A DNA stretch of 64,000 nt from Beroe ovata (GCA_946803715.1 CAMPET010000006.1:407809-471808); one strand, 5' to 3'; positions 33,901-44,888 are shown, counted from the first letter of the stretch. Translations and numbers: made by a program. Notes: generated by a model not told the origin, from the sequence alone.

Positions 33901-36371
33901 TAATCCATGCGTCTAATCCAATCGTACTGAACCTGCATAGGTTCAAACTGCAGAGATCTATGAATTTGGAGGTGGACAACGGACAACTCTGTGACAAAGC
34001 TCTGGTGTACAGTCAGATACTGAAAGTGAGTCTACACTTCACGGCAAGTAGAGGCTGGCTAACCAGATTCAAGGAACGTCATGGTATCGCAGATATAAAG
34101 AGTTCTCATGTGAGTAGTGAGAGGGAATATTGCCCATATAATAACTTCCAACATCATCATGGCAAAGCTACTCGCGATAATTATATCACTGCTATTATGT
34201 ATAGTAGTACTACCCACTCTTCCAATTAATATACAAACAACAAACCCAGTTTCATACCTCTCTCACAGCAAATACAATGCAAGACCGATACTGACAAAGT
34301 GTTTGTGAGTCATCTGAAGGCCAATCTACGAGAAGAGAACATGATCCCAAGTCAGGTAATAATAATTGTCCCGAATATCATAGTCACTGCTCATATGTAG
34401 CCGCAGAGTGCTAGTATCACGTGGCAGGCAGAACTCATGTAATATCAATATCGCAGGTTTACTGTGTGGATGAAACTGTTCTGCTCTGGAAAGAACCCCC
34501 TCCCTCAGCACCCCCTGACATGCTATCCCACATGACAGAACCAGCCAAGGATAAAATAACTATCATCACATGTACAAACATGGACGCCACGCACAAACTC
34601 TCCTTGAACATCGTGGGTCGCTACACTGAGCCTGTTGTGGAGGGTGGGGGCTTGTCAGGCACCGCCGAGCCAGGTGCCAGACATTCAGTGGGACTGCAAA
34701 CAGACGAGGAACTAGCAACACTAGCCCCAACAACTGCTGCAACATCCATACTCACTGAGCAACAGCAACAATCTCTGCTAGCCGGAGTTAGTGAGGAGGA
34801 GAGGATGGCTCTGAGATCTCTGTTGGAGGGTTTGCAGGGGAAGCTAGGGGAAACAACAAGTGAGGATGCTATAACGACAGTGGATCAGCAAAAGCAACGT
34901 CCCTCACTCCAGCAACCAAGTCCAGATCAGCAGGAGCAATACCAGCAGACAAAGTTGCTATACAGAAAGGGAGACACACACGAATTGACAGGAGACATAT
35001 TTGCTGACTGGTTCTACTCGACATTCGTGCCCCAAGTCAGAGCTAGTTTGACAGCCAGGGGTCTCCCAGCCCAGGCCGTGCTGATACTGGACAATTCTCT
35101 GTACCATGCCGCTGCTCAGCTTACTGACTCCACGGGGAAGATAAAAACCATCAGAGTTCCGTGCTATGTGGCGAACAAGTCCCTTCCTTCAGCCCCCATC
35201 TCACAATCACTCAAACTGAGGTACAAAACCAGGATAGCAAGAGAGTGGGTGAAGGACAAGGAGTTCTGTAACAAGCTTAACCTAAGGAGGTGAGTGGGGT
35301 GATATGCAAACTGAAAATGTTGCTGAGAATTCATCATTGCTATATCCTCACTAAAATAGATCACTAATAAACCACCCACCTAGGTGCTTTGAGATGCTAA
35401 AGGAGGAGTGGGGAGCGGTAAACAACATCACAACATCATGGAAGAATTGGTACCAAATAGATCCACTGATGCCCTCTCCAAATGTGGACCTCATCAGGCT
35501 AGAAGATATACTCAAGGACATACCTGCCATTCTTGTCAAGCAATGGTGAGAGCTACATTATCTAGAATTGGGGTAATACCTCCTCTCATTCTAACAATAC
35601 AATCCACTAAAACTAACAATACAATCCACTAGAACCCATACTTCCAACCCACTGGTATATTGAGAGTAATGTGACATTCAATAATGCAGGAGCACGATGG
35701 ACGACAGGCCGTCAGAGGTCCCATTCCGTATCCCCAACGAGCTCGAACTCCTGGACATAGCCACTGAGATATGTCACGCGAGACTTGGGCCCATCAAAGG
35801 GGAGCCCATGGGAAGTGATGCTCAGAGCCCCATGATCGACATTTCCTCAGATTTCATGGATTCAGAGCCGAGCCCACCGACGTATGACGAAGCACTGAGC
35901 TCCTCCCCCACTGAGATGGGGGCAACCACCACCAATGACATGATAGAGGAAACTCTCAAGCGAAGACAAGGAGTGATGGGTGATCACGCTGACAAACGAC
36001 ACAAACCAGACATTCTATCACCAGCTGAAATGTTGATGAGCTCGTCTAAATCCATGATTTCACAGCATTCTCAGAACATCATAGACAGCATACTCCGGGC
36101 GAGCATGATGACGTCACTTCCCGGTCCTATCCCGTCACCCAACATGCAGCCTTTCTCCCCTCTCTCTCCCTCACCAACATTCTCTGACAAGTGGCCAGCA
36201 ATCCATGCTCTCATGGGCATCACAAACGCGGTCCCTAGGATCGTCTCTAAGAATGATGCCCTCGTGGGCCTCGATAAGTTTATAGCGTTCATGGAACAAC
36301 AGAACAATGTGGCTGAAATTCTCAAGGATGTGTTGTATGAGTTCAAGAAGTATGCGCTTCATAAGCTGTGA
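30979..36371 (+). CDS. Tigger/pogo transposase-derived gene, probably domesticated
   Basis: Eight exons: 30979-31229, 31375-31564, 33564-33685, 33941-34109, 34269-34355, 34457-35289, 35384-35545, 35690-36371; 831 aa with consistent phases. Seen: a CENP-B-type helix-turn-helix (MNEAVFQWF, then FTASRGWLTRFKERHGI, aa about 180-240); a DDE_1-like core with VYCVDETVLLW (Asp278), ITIITCTNMDATHKLSLNIVG, and AVLILDNSLYH (Asp485, His490). The third catalytic position, normally Asp in QPxDQ, reads APISQS here (Ser522). After it, EEWGAVNNITTSWKNWYQ resembles the AWxxVxxxTIxNCW segment of Tigger proteins. A Gln-rich insert lies between the two Asp. The last exon adds about 230 residues with a PPTYDEAL motif. 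Splitting by seven introns, and a missing acid, argue for a host gene with DNA-binding but no transposase activity. The first two exons could belong to a separate gene. Confidence 0.8.
31565..33563. other. 2-kb intron (or intergenic) stretch with CCAAT boxes
   Basis: No coding exon seen. It contains four CCAAT/ATTGG pentamers at 32,159, 32,371, 32,404 and 32,842, clustered in a somewhat GC-richer part, and a short AC run near 32,083. This may be an internal promoter, consistent with the transposase part starting as its own transcript. Confidence 0.4.
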
Positions 36372-36733
36372 GATTACGAACTAATATAGTGCTAAATATA
36401 ACCTTGTTTTGGAATGTTACTGGTATAATTTACACTAAATCCCCTTTTAATTGAGGGTTTCAACTCATTTTTACATTTTTTAAACATTGTTTATGATTTT
36501 ACTCACAGTTTATTCCATTTCGACAGTTACATGGTAGTCACTTTGCGTTGGAGTGCTGTTGTGAGACATGGAGAGAGGGAGTTTGGGCAAAATACCGATT
36601 AAAAACATATAAATACAATCCCAAGATAAATTAGCTACTAGTATGTATAAGAGCCAACACAAAACACTAAAACAAATGTAAATGAATGAATGGCTACCAG
36701 CAGCATTTACTCAGAGACGATATCATCATTGTA
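36372..36733. other. Convergent 3' ends
   Basis: AT-rich spacer between the tail-to-tail transposase-derived gene (+) and EIF4B (-). No gene. Confidence 0.6.
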
Positions 36734-38763
36734 TCAGTCAACAGATTCCTCATCTTTGAGCAGGAGAAACTTGTTGGAATCAGTTATCTGAAATTTGGCA
36801 GTTTTATCGGGAATCTATAACGAACCACCCTTTATAAGTAAACGGAGAACAACCTGTTAAAATTCCCGTGACTCACTATATCGTCGGTGACATCATCTAT
36901 CTTCTGAGCAGGGGGAGTTTTGATTGGCCCCGTGGTCTGTGCCCTAGCGCTCCTCCAATTGGCAGTATCGGCCGGTTTAGCAGACCCAAATGGGTTAGCC
37001 TGGATTGTACAGAAAGTGTCGATTTCATAAACATTGCCAACAATTTCCTATTATTCGGAAAAGTTGCGGATACCTTAGGTTTCTGCTGCTGCTGCTGTTT
37101 TTCCTGCTGTGTAGCACCCTCAGGACGCTCCCTAACATCCACCGGTTTAGCAGCCCCGAATGGGTTAGGTTTGTTGCTGGTCGGTGGTGCCGGTTGCTCT
37201 GCTCTCTCACTCCTCGGCTTGATGTTCAGTTTTGGGCGTTCTTTGGGCGCCTCCCCCAAGTCCCCGTGTCTAACCCAGGGACCCTCCTCACGGGGGTCAT
37301 CCCGGGGCTCATCACGGGGTCTCCATGCCCCACCTCGCTCACCCCTGTTGTCATGTCCTTCTCTGAACCTGAGTGAAATACAAATTAGGCAGGATATGTA
37401 TCCGAGGTACACGTTCAAGAAACTGGGAGGGTCAAACCCAACTTACGATCTTGGGGATTCCTTTGGTGGCTCATTCATCTTGGTGCCGAATTCGTCCCTA
37501 GAGAAGTTATCTTCCCTTCCGCCGTAACGTCTTGGACTACGCTCCTTATCATCATATCCCCTCGGACCACGCCTGTTTGCAGTTACAAGCCGTCAACAGC
37601 TGGACACTATTTCACAACCACATACTCCATTGAACCACAATTGAACCACGGAACTAACTGGAATTGAGTTGGCTCAGAATCATCCTGTGGACGAACATCT
37701 CTCCTCCAATCATCACTTGTCGTGTCCACGTAGGGTTTCCTCTCACCGTCCTCATTGCTTCGGCCCCGCTCCCACTTTTCCGTGCTCTCTAAAAGTAATT
37801 CGTGGTAACGACAGCGTTAGTGTCTCAAATCATGACGCACAAACGTCTGTGACGATACCTACAACCAAAACTACTTCCTGCGTTTCGCACATAATATTAC
37901 CTGATTCTCGGTTTTCTCTATTGCCAGTGGCGACGTTGACTTTGATAGGACGGTTTCGAACTACCTGCTCGTTTTTCTTCAACGCCGAAATCAGACCGTC
38001 AGCAGTTTCGAACTCAGCGTAACCGAACCCTTTGAAATGACCGGTATCCTTCTCTTTGAGCAGCCTGACTTCTTTAACCTAGGAAGAAATCGTTAGAAAT
38101 GAAGCTGAGTGTAAGACTATGAAGCCACTCATAACATGAGACGATGGCACATGTCTGTTGACGCAATCAGAACGCCGCGCACCTCTACATCCTATGTTTT
38201 CAGTGAAAGCCGCGCACTTGCGCGTTTCCAAAATGCAAGACATAATTCATTGCATCGTTCGAATGTAATTGCGCGTGACGTTGACAGTATCAAAATCTGC
38301 CAATTTTGGTACAAATGTGACAAAATATCCTAGAAAATAGTTGCGGATCTTACCGGAATATTTTTGAACAATTCAATGACATCTTCATCGCTGAAATCAA
38401 ATGGGAGGTTCCCAACGAACGCAGTGAAGGGTGGATTCCTTGGGACCTGGCTAGGATCGAAGGAGCCTTCTCGCTGCGCTCTCGGCGCACTGGGAAGCGA
38501 ACTGACATCAAACGCAGCAACTGCTTGCGTTGCCACTGGTTCTGAGATGATGTTATTACACAGATTGTTCAAAGTAATAGCAGGATGGCAGGATGCACAC
38601 ATTTTGCTAACGTATGGCGTAGTTTACCTGGTTTACTAAGATCAGTGGCCGATTGAGCGGTCCATTGGGGTACAGCTACTGGTGTGGTGGGCGCATCATC
38701 TCCTAGAAATTCGGACAGATGTAAGACTTGTCCCTTCTTACCACCTCCTTTCCGTTTAACCAT
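36734..38763 (-). CDS. EIF4B: Translation initiation factor eIF4B
   Basis: Eight exons on the - strand (5' to 3'): 38763-38628, 38541-38354, 38078-37901, 37788-37659, 37572-37447, 37368-37074, 36999-36877, 36787-36734; 409 aa (human 611). eIF4B stimulates the eIF4A helicase during scanning. Seen: N-terminal LHLSEFLGDD (human ISLTDFLAED), LPSAPRAQRE, an RRM with RNP2 FVGNLPF (aa about 87) and RNP1 KGFGYAEF (aa 124-131), a charged Arg/Asp/Gly-rich middle, then RPKLNIKPRS (human RPKLNLKPRS). The motif NPFGAAKPVD is followed by a second NPFGSAKPAD, so this unit is duplicated in two neighbouring exons. The C-terminus SNKFLLLKDEESVD matches the family end. The DRYG repeats of vertebrates are reduced, which explains the length. 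Confidence 0.93.
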
Positions 38764-39064
38764 TCGAGAAGACTACGGTACAGTGGGGGATAAAGTATTA
38801 GAATGTGACATAATCGATGGTGGATTTAGCAATACAACCTCAAGCATTCACTCACAGATTCAGACACGTTACTCATGTAAGATGTTAGATTCACTTGTTT
38901 GAAAAGATATTTTAGCTTGCATCAGAACATAAAATGAAGTTATCATGAATTTGATTAAATATCGATATAATCCGTGTTCATCGTCAAGTTCATTATTCAC
39001 TTCTAGGCTTGTCATCTCTCGTCATTTCTCGATTCGGAATTAATTTCTCAACAAAAGCTGCATT
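38764..39064. other. KANSL3-EIF4B spacer
   Basis: Only 301 bp separate the KANSL3 stop from the EIF4B ATG in the same direction. No separate gene is visible. Confidence 0.6.
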
Positions 39065-42000
39065 TCAATTCCACCTCTGGAAGCCCACATTACTCTGGTA
39101 GATGGAGGGGGTTCCCTTAGCAAGGTTAGGGGTATAACCCCCGTTATAGGTTGGCGAGTTCCCCCTTGATCCCTGATATACCATGTAACCGTCCTGACCA
39201 GGCGTTCGCAGCTTGCTCAGATGATAGGTTTTCATGTAACTTTCTGCTGTGCTAGAACTCTTGAATTTGTTGTACCTGAGAGGGAAAGTAGATGTGAGGA
39301 GCGCCGAGTGAGCAACTTCAATTGCAGGTTCTATACTTATAGAAGCGTCATTTTCTGAGTTCCGAATAAGAAACTACGAATGTGAACCCCCTACGTACGT
39401 TGTGAAGGGTTTAGGGTCGTATGATCCCGGTTGGGGAGACTGCGAGGGTGAGGTCTCAGGAGTTTTGTATCGATCCTCAATGGGGGGTTCCACTATCTTC
39501 CGGGTTTCTGGTATGAGACTTCCCAGAGGTAACGTCTCGATATCGTTTCTCTCACTGTCACTCACACTGTAGTCAAATGGACTATCTGACTTTCGTGGTA
39601 CCTGTTATAGAGGATGTTGTTTAGCAATGGGATTTCATTCCCGAGTAATACTTCTTAATACTGCTCAGTGCTCAGGATGAATCCCTATTTCCTAATACTG
39701 CTCACTGCTCAGGATGAATCCCTATTTCCTAATACTGCTCAGGATGAATACCTATTTCCTAATACTGCTCTCTGCTCAGGGTGAATACCTATTTCCTAAT
39801 ACTGCTCACTGCTCAAGATACATCCCGTACCTTTATTTTCCGTTTCCGTTTCTCCTTCTTAATGGGCTCCTGCTTGCTCTTCTCCAGTGTGCCTCGTTTG
39901 CTGGGTTTCCGCTTCATGGCGTGATCCTCCGCCATGACCTGCGGGTAGAGTTTCCGTACCGTGGCGTCTATCTTCCGCTTCCGGTTGCGGGCCAGTTCCT
40001 GCTCCTCAAACTCCTGCAGCTCCTCCCTCGTGGGGGGACAATATCCTGACCAGGGGTGAGATGTCAGGAGTGTGATGCAATGGAAACAGATGATGTGAGA
40101 TCACGAGGTATGCTACTTTCTGAGGTATGTTACTTTCTGAGGTATGTTACTTTCTGAGGTATGTTACTTTCTGAGTTATGTTACTTTCTGAGGTATGTTA
40201 CTTTCTGAGTTAGCAAGTATCAGCAGAGAAGCGTAACATGGACCATTACCACTGATACTGATGAGGAAATTCCCAATCTCATCAAAGATAATCTGATCGA
40301 GCATAGATTGGGTGAGGCCACATTCCACTTGTTTACACATTGGTATACAGAGATTGTCATCTGCATCTGTAGAAGTTAGGAGTTTTGGTTTCGGTATCAT
40401 ATTTATAGAATGTCACCCATAGCGATTCAACTCGATGAAAACCACATGCAACCACATCGCCAAGACCAAGTGTCTGATCTATGACTAGTCATCACCTCCT
40501 CACAAACTGTTACCTACCCTCTATGACTAGTCATCACCCCCTCACAAACGGTTACCTACCCTCTATGACTAGTCATCACCTCCTCACAAACTGTTACCTA
40601 CCCTCTATGACTAGTCATCACCTCCTCACAAACTGTTACCTACCCTCTATGACTAGTCATCACCTCCTAACAAACTGTGACCTACCCTCTATGAAGATGA
40701 CTCTCTTATCGCCCGGTATATTGGACACCAAGCTCTCGACATCGACTGGAGAGCACCACCGTGACGCTGTTCCGATGATGATCAGCACGGGACACTTGAT
40801 ATCCCCGATCACATTCCTCAATGGTCGATGTTTCTTGGTGAGGGGCAGGCCCAGACACACGGCTCCCTTGAGGGGTTCAACCCCCGCAACGTGAAGCAGT
40901 GTGAGGGCTGCAACCCCCCAACCCGCGGCAAACACGTTGGGGGAATCGTGTCGAGAGCAGGCACTGGTTACTGCACTTCTCACGCCTGTGAACAGTGATC
41001 GGTAAATCGTCGTGAATCGTGAGACAGTCCTTCTGTAGGGTTAAGTTTCGATGAGTTGTACCTCCGAGTCAAAATCAATTTCAGTTCAAACTCATCAATT
41101 AACTCAATCGACAAAGAACAACCCGACGAGTGTTCAGTTTGTCTTCCATTAACTAACCCAATTAACAAATTAGCGGCAAGTCAAGCACTTACAATTAACG
41201 AGACTGTTGGTATACTGCGAAGCAGTCTTGATCTTCTCTGTGCTCTGCACCACATTGAGTGCTCGTATTTTGGCCATAGAGGTTAGGCCGGATAGTCTGT
41301 GATACAACTTGCTCTCAGCTATGTCACTATCCAGGTAATGAGGTATTATCAACATGAGGGGATTACCTGAACGGGCCATAGTTACTACCAGGGACTACTC
41401 GGGAAACTATGTTATAATGGACAAAGGGACACAGGATTTGCCAACTCGGGATTACCCGAGATACTATCATGTAAAAATGTACACAGGGTTTGCTGTATAT
41501 CATAGTAACCTGCAACACGGGACGGTTTAACAGTGGACAGGTGTGTGATGGGACTGTTAGACCGTCTCAGGAATGTGAGGATAGTATCGAAGGAGGCTAG
41601 TGCTGATCTAGCTGGGTTGTTTATCTTGTGAGTCTCGAGAAGCTGGTTTACTAACTGAGGCACCGCACTGTCTAGGTACTGTAACATGTCGATGTATATA
41701 GCGAGGAGACGAAGGCTAAGTGCACTGAAGAATGTGTTGTGAAGCCACGCAGTGAGGTCCCGGTCCCACTTGATCATGGCAAAAGTCTTGCGGAGTTGTC
41801 TGCCCGCGTGATTCGTGTAAATGCTCCGCATTACGCTCTCATTGTGGTGGCCCACTGAGCTGAGCCGCGCCATGCGTGCCGTGTCAATGATCTTCATGAC
41901 ACGTGCAAATAGCGCGTTCTGTTCAGGGTTCCACGTGACACGTGACATCCAGTCTTCCTGCTCGTCACTCAGTTTACTACTGCAGTGAGTGAGGAGGAAT

Positions 42001-42395
42001 CGCTCCGTTTCGTTGAGAAGATGCGCGTTGCGCGGCTGCTCCAGAGGTGCTACCAACACTCCAGTACCACCACACACGTCTATCTGGGCAGAGGGGAATG
42101 GGTATAGGTATACAGAGTACAGTATGATACACACAATCACGCAATTCACACATTTCATGCAATGTGAATACATATTATCACACAATTCACACATGACACA
42201 ATATGTGCTCTCATGTACCTCGTCATCATCGTCTGTGTCGGAAACAGTTTTCAGTAGGACTCGCGGTTTCTCCTTCTCGCTCTTGTTATGGTGAGCAAGG
42301 GAGTGAAATGGTCGCGTGTATGTGTGATCTACTTGTGCTATATCACCCCGTACAAACTGTAAACCGTAGTAGTATCCCAGTGACACTCCAGACAT
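39065..42395 (-). CDS. KANSL3: KAT8 regulatory NSL complex subunit 3
   Basis: Eight exons on the - strand: 42395-42219, 42083-41510, 41366-41193, 40985-40686, 40366-40250, 40045-39831, 39601-39399, 39275-39065; 656 aa. KANSL3 (NSL3/Rcd1) belongs to the MOF-containing NSL histone H4 acetyltransferase complex and carries an alpha/beta-hydrolase-like fold. Seen: AAGWGVAALTLLHVAGVEPLKG-type elbow in which the nucleophile position is Gly, as in human AGWGVGAT, so it is not a working esterase; VCLGLPL; CPVLIIIGTAS; and DADDNLCIP followed by CGLTQSMLDQIIFDEI (human GADDNLRI...EGLTQSMVDRCIQDEI). The C-terminal part is a basic, Arg/Lys-rich tail (KKEKRKRKIK) that resembles a nuclear localisation signal. 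The ATG at 42,395 was taken because the upstream GTG is not a normal start. Confidence 0.92.
39655..39830. repeat. Minisatellite in KANSL3 intron 6
   Basis: About four or five copies of a unit containing ATCCCTATTTCCTAATACTG and CTCACTGCTCAGG, variable in length, directly abutting the intron's 5' splice site. Confidence 0.75.
40105..40212. repeat. Short tandem repeat in KANSL3 intron 5
   Basis: Six copies of the 20-base unit CTGAGGTATGTTACTTT (with TAT variants), purely intronic. Confidence 0.8.
40479..40688. repeat. 42-bp minisatellite carrying copies of a 5' splice site (KANSL3 intron 4)
   Basis: Five head-to-tail 42-bp units (ATGACTAGTCATCACC...TGTTACCTACCCTCT). On the transcribed - strand each unit contains TCATAGAGGGTAGGTAAC, the same words that form the real exon end and donor at 40,686/40,685. 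Units are nearly identical, so expansion is recent. Confidence 0.9.
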
Positions 42396-43065
42396 TCCAG
42401 TGCTAATCACATTTTAATCCTGTGTTGGAAAACGTTCAGGAATACCAAATATCAACTCGAAAGTAGAATATCTGAAGTACCTACATAGATCACTGGCAAA
42501 ATGCATCCAATAAAATGCATCTAGTTTTGCGATATATGTACATAATATTGAGCCAGAGAATTAGCCTGCCACTCATCAAAAACGCATTATGTACAGAGAA
42601 TGATACACAATAGCAGAGAACAAAGTTTTATCAAAATAACTGAAACTTCAACAAAAGAACAAAATACAATTCTTATTTGCAGCAATGTTTTCTGTATGAA
42701 GGCATGCGGATATCAAATACAACATACTGATCAATTAAATTCGTAGACGATCCTATACCTCAATCCAGAATGGAAAAAAATCAAAATCAACTGGTGCAAA
42801 AACCTCCAAAGAAATTTTACAGGTTTCCATTCCCACTGTCATAAGTTCGCAATATCATCGTGCAGAATTGGAGTGTGTTTCATGCGATAAAAACTCTCAA
42901 CAATCACAAAAGGTCTTTCATTCATCGTTCTTCAAGCTATCTCAGTTATCTGTATCTAAATTCCTACACGGCTAGTGGCTACTGGTTCAATAGGAACTAG
43001 AAAATGCAATGAAATTCATAACTACTCTGCGCCATACATATGATAGACTGAAAGAAGTTACGAAG
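42396..43065. other. UNC50-KANSL3 spacer
   Basis: AT-rich spacer with no gene; upstream region of KANSL3 with an acceptor-like CGTTTTCCAACACAG on the - strand about 25 nt before its ATG. Confidence 0.5.
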
Positions 43066-43824
43066 TCATTCCCCAATCCTAAACCGGTAAAAGTTGATGA
43101 GGTGTCTTCCCCAGTTGTTATTCAGGACAACAGAAAGCACGAAGACGAGAAGCAACACTCCAATTGTGTAGAGCAACTTCTCTGAACCGCGTATGTAGGG
43201 CAGTGCCGCATAGCCCAGGAAAGTGATGTAGACATACGACGCTATTGCAACAACCCACAGGGTATTCCCGAGAAATGTCGCTATTCTTGTGTCTCCATCG
43301 ATAAATATGTGCCAGCAGAGCGGTTGGATGACATGCATGACTACAAGGACGGGGAAGAAAGCGTTGCAATGAACATCGAATGAATAGCCGAATTCCACAC
43401 TGTGCCCCTGGTCGTCACTCTTAGTGAGATACGAGCACGCGTACCAACAGACTCCTGCGATGACGAGGCCCACGCCGATAAAGTCAATGAACACAACCCA
43501 GAGTAGGAACTGGAAAAACCCGGGAACTGATAATTTGAGGATGACAGCGAAGAGGATCGATGAAACGGCGAGAAACCCTGCTAGTAGGACGGTAAACGCT
43601 GGGTCATCCCTCGCCCATTGATCCTTGGTGTGTTTACGTATTTGAGAGTTCTTGTAAACCCGAGAAGGGGTCGTGAGAAGGTAAAGCATTTGCCATGCTG
43701 CGAACTGGAAATCCATCTGGTTGAACTTGAGTTTGAATACACGACGCAGGAACTTGTACTGTCGACTAATGGACTCCTTCTGGCATATCCAACTTCCATT
43801 GGACGCGTGAGTTGGTAGAACCAT
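43066..43824 (-). CDS. UNC50: UNC-50 homologue
   Basis: One coding exon, 252 aa (human 259). UNC-50 is a Golgi/inner nuclear membrane protein needed for trafficking of some nicotinic acetylcholine receptors in worms and related to yeast Gmh1. Seen: the conserved N-terminal cytoplasmic block YKFLRRVFKLKFNQMDFQFA and QMLYLLTTPSRVYKN, KDQWARDDPAF, then five or six hydrophobic helices (for example VLLAGFLAVSSILFAVIL and LWVVFIDFIGVGLVIAGVCW), VEFGYSFDVHCNAFFPV and FLGYAALPYI, which are signature stretches. The ATG lies 1 nt after CTATAG on the - strand. Confidence 0.95.
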   Translation of the reverse strand: MVLPTHASNGSWICQKESISRQYKFLRRVFKLKFNQMDFQFAAWQMLYLLTTPSRVYKNSQIRKHTKDQWARDDPAFTVLLAGFLAVSSILFAVILKLSVPGFFQFLLWVVFIDFIGVGLVIAGVCWYACSYLTKSDDQGHSVEFGYSFDVHCNAFFPVLVVMHVIQPLCWHIFIDGDTRIATFLGNTLWVVAIASYVYITFLGYAALPYIRGSEKLLYTIGVLLLVFVLSVVLNNNWGRHLINFYRFRIGE

Positions 43825-44123
43825 GCTATAGCGGAGTGAAATTATTCATTGATCTAAAAATTGAATATCTCAATCATGCTACAAAAATGTTATTTGTAGT
43901 CGGGAACGAGGAATAGATCAGAGGGATCATTTGTGGCTCTCTTCAACACTTACCTAATACCTATTACACAAACAGAAAAGCTCAATTCATTATCAAATAG
44001 ATACAATGTGTATTGTGAAACGATTGAACTATTGAATTAAAAACATCTTTAATATCGTGATAAAACAGTAAATGTATAATGCAAAAAAAAGTAAAAACTG
44101 ATTTCAGATACTCTCTGGTCATT
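43825..44123. other. Spacer
   Basis: AT-rich, about 300 bp, no gene. Confidence 0.5.
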
Positions 44124-44696
44124 TCATTCGACTCCCGGTGGTTTTGGACAAGCTGAAGACTCTGGAGGGATAGACACAGTTTCGTGTTTCTGAAAACTGC
44201 CACCTTGATGTTGGTAGGCACTGTTTGACCTATTCTGATAGGCACTATTATTGCCATTATCATATCTCGTGTTATTGTCCTTATTTCTATTCACTGTGCT
44301 GCGATCATAGTTTCTGTCATGGTCTCTGCTGCGATCATAGTCTCTGTTATGGTCTCTGCTGCGATCATAGTTTCTGTTATGGTCTCTGCTGCGATCATAG
44401 CCTCTGTTATGGCCCCTATCATGCCCATAACCCATCCCGCGATCGTAATATCCACCGCAGTGATACTTGGTTTGCCTGGTATCATGGTATCCATTGCTAT
44501 CATGGTAACTCCGTTTATAGTTTCCACCCCTCCACGGGGGCCGACGACCACCTCGTCCCCTGCCCTCTTCCCGGTGAGGAGGCCAGGGCTGCACGACGGG
44601 AGGGGCTGGGAGGACGATACTGCAACTCTTGTAACCGTGGTCTAAATCTGTGTACCTGTTCGGAAACATTGATTCGTAATCCATGTCTTCACACAT
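44124..44696 (-). CDS. RD/RG-repeat low-complexity protein, 190 aa
   Basis: Open from an ATG 4 nt after a TTATAG acceptor to the TGA at 44,124. I do not recognise a family. The N-terminus (MCEDMDYESMFPNRYTDLD) is ordinary; a Gly/Arg stretch follows (EEGRGRGGRRPPWRGGNY), then four copies of a 10-residue unit YDRSRDHNRN encoded by a 30-bp minisatellite (about 44,299-44,400), and an Asn/Gln/Tyr-rich tail. Such composition is typical of disordered RNA-binding proteins (RGG plus RD/YD tracts). The antisense strand is also open because of the repeat but has no better claim. It might be the last exon of a longer protein. Confidence 0.6.
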   Translation of the reverse strand: MCEDMDYESMFPNRYTDLDHGYKSCSIVLPAPPVVQPWPPHREEGRGRGGRRPPWRGGNYKRSYHDSNGYHDTRQTKYHCGGYYDRGMGYGHDRGHNRGYDRSRDHNRNYDRSRDHNRDYDRSRDHDRNYDRSTVNRNKDNNTRYDNGNNSAYQNRSNSAYQHQGGSFQKHETVSIPPESSACPKPPGVE

Positions 44697-44888
44697 CAGG
44701 CTATAATCTGAGATTATACAGGGTTAGCGAACCAGAACAGGAGATTTTTCCCTTCCTTCCCTTCAATGGACTTCAATCTCATTAGACACATTATATAGCG
44801 AACATCTGATACTTAAAAATCAACGAATAACAATCATCAAATCAACAGGTTTTGGATTATAACAGAGTAACAGCTGTATAACAGCCAC

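Noticed and set aside
36868-37527. 219-codon frame on the + strand
   Set aside because: It is antisense to EIF4B exons, whose protein and splice sites are convincing.
44225-44785. Open frame on the + strand opposite the RD protein
   Set aside because: It exists because the 30-bp repeat is open in several frames; composition is Cys/His/Tyr-repetitive, and it lacks acceptor context.
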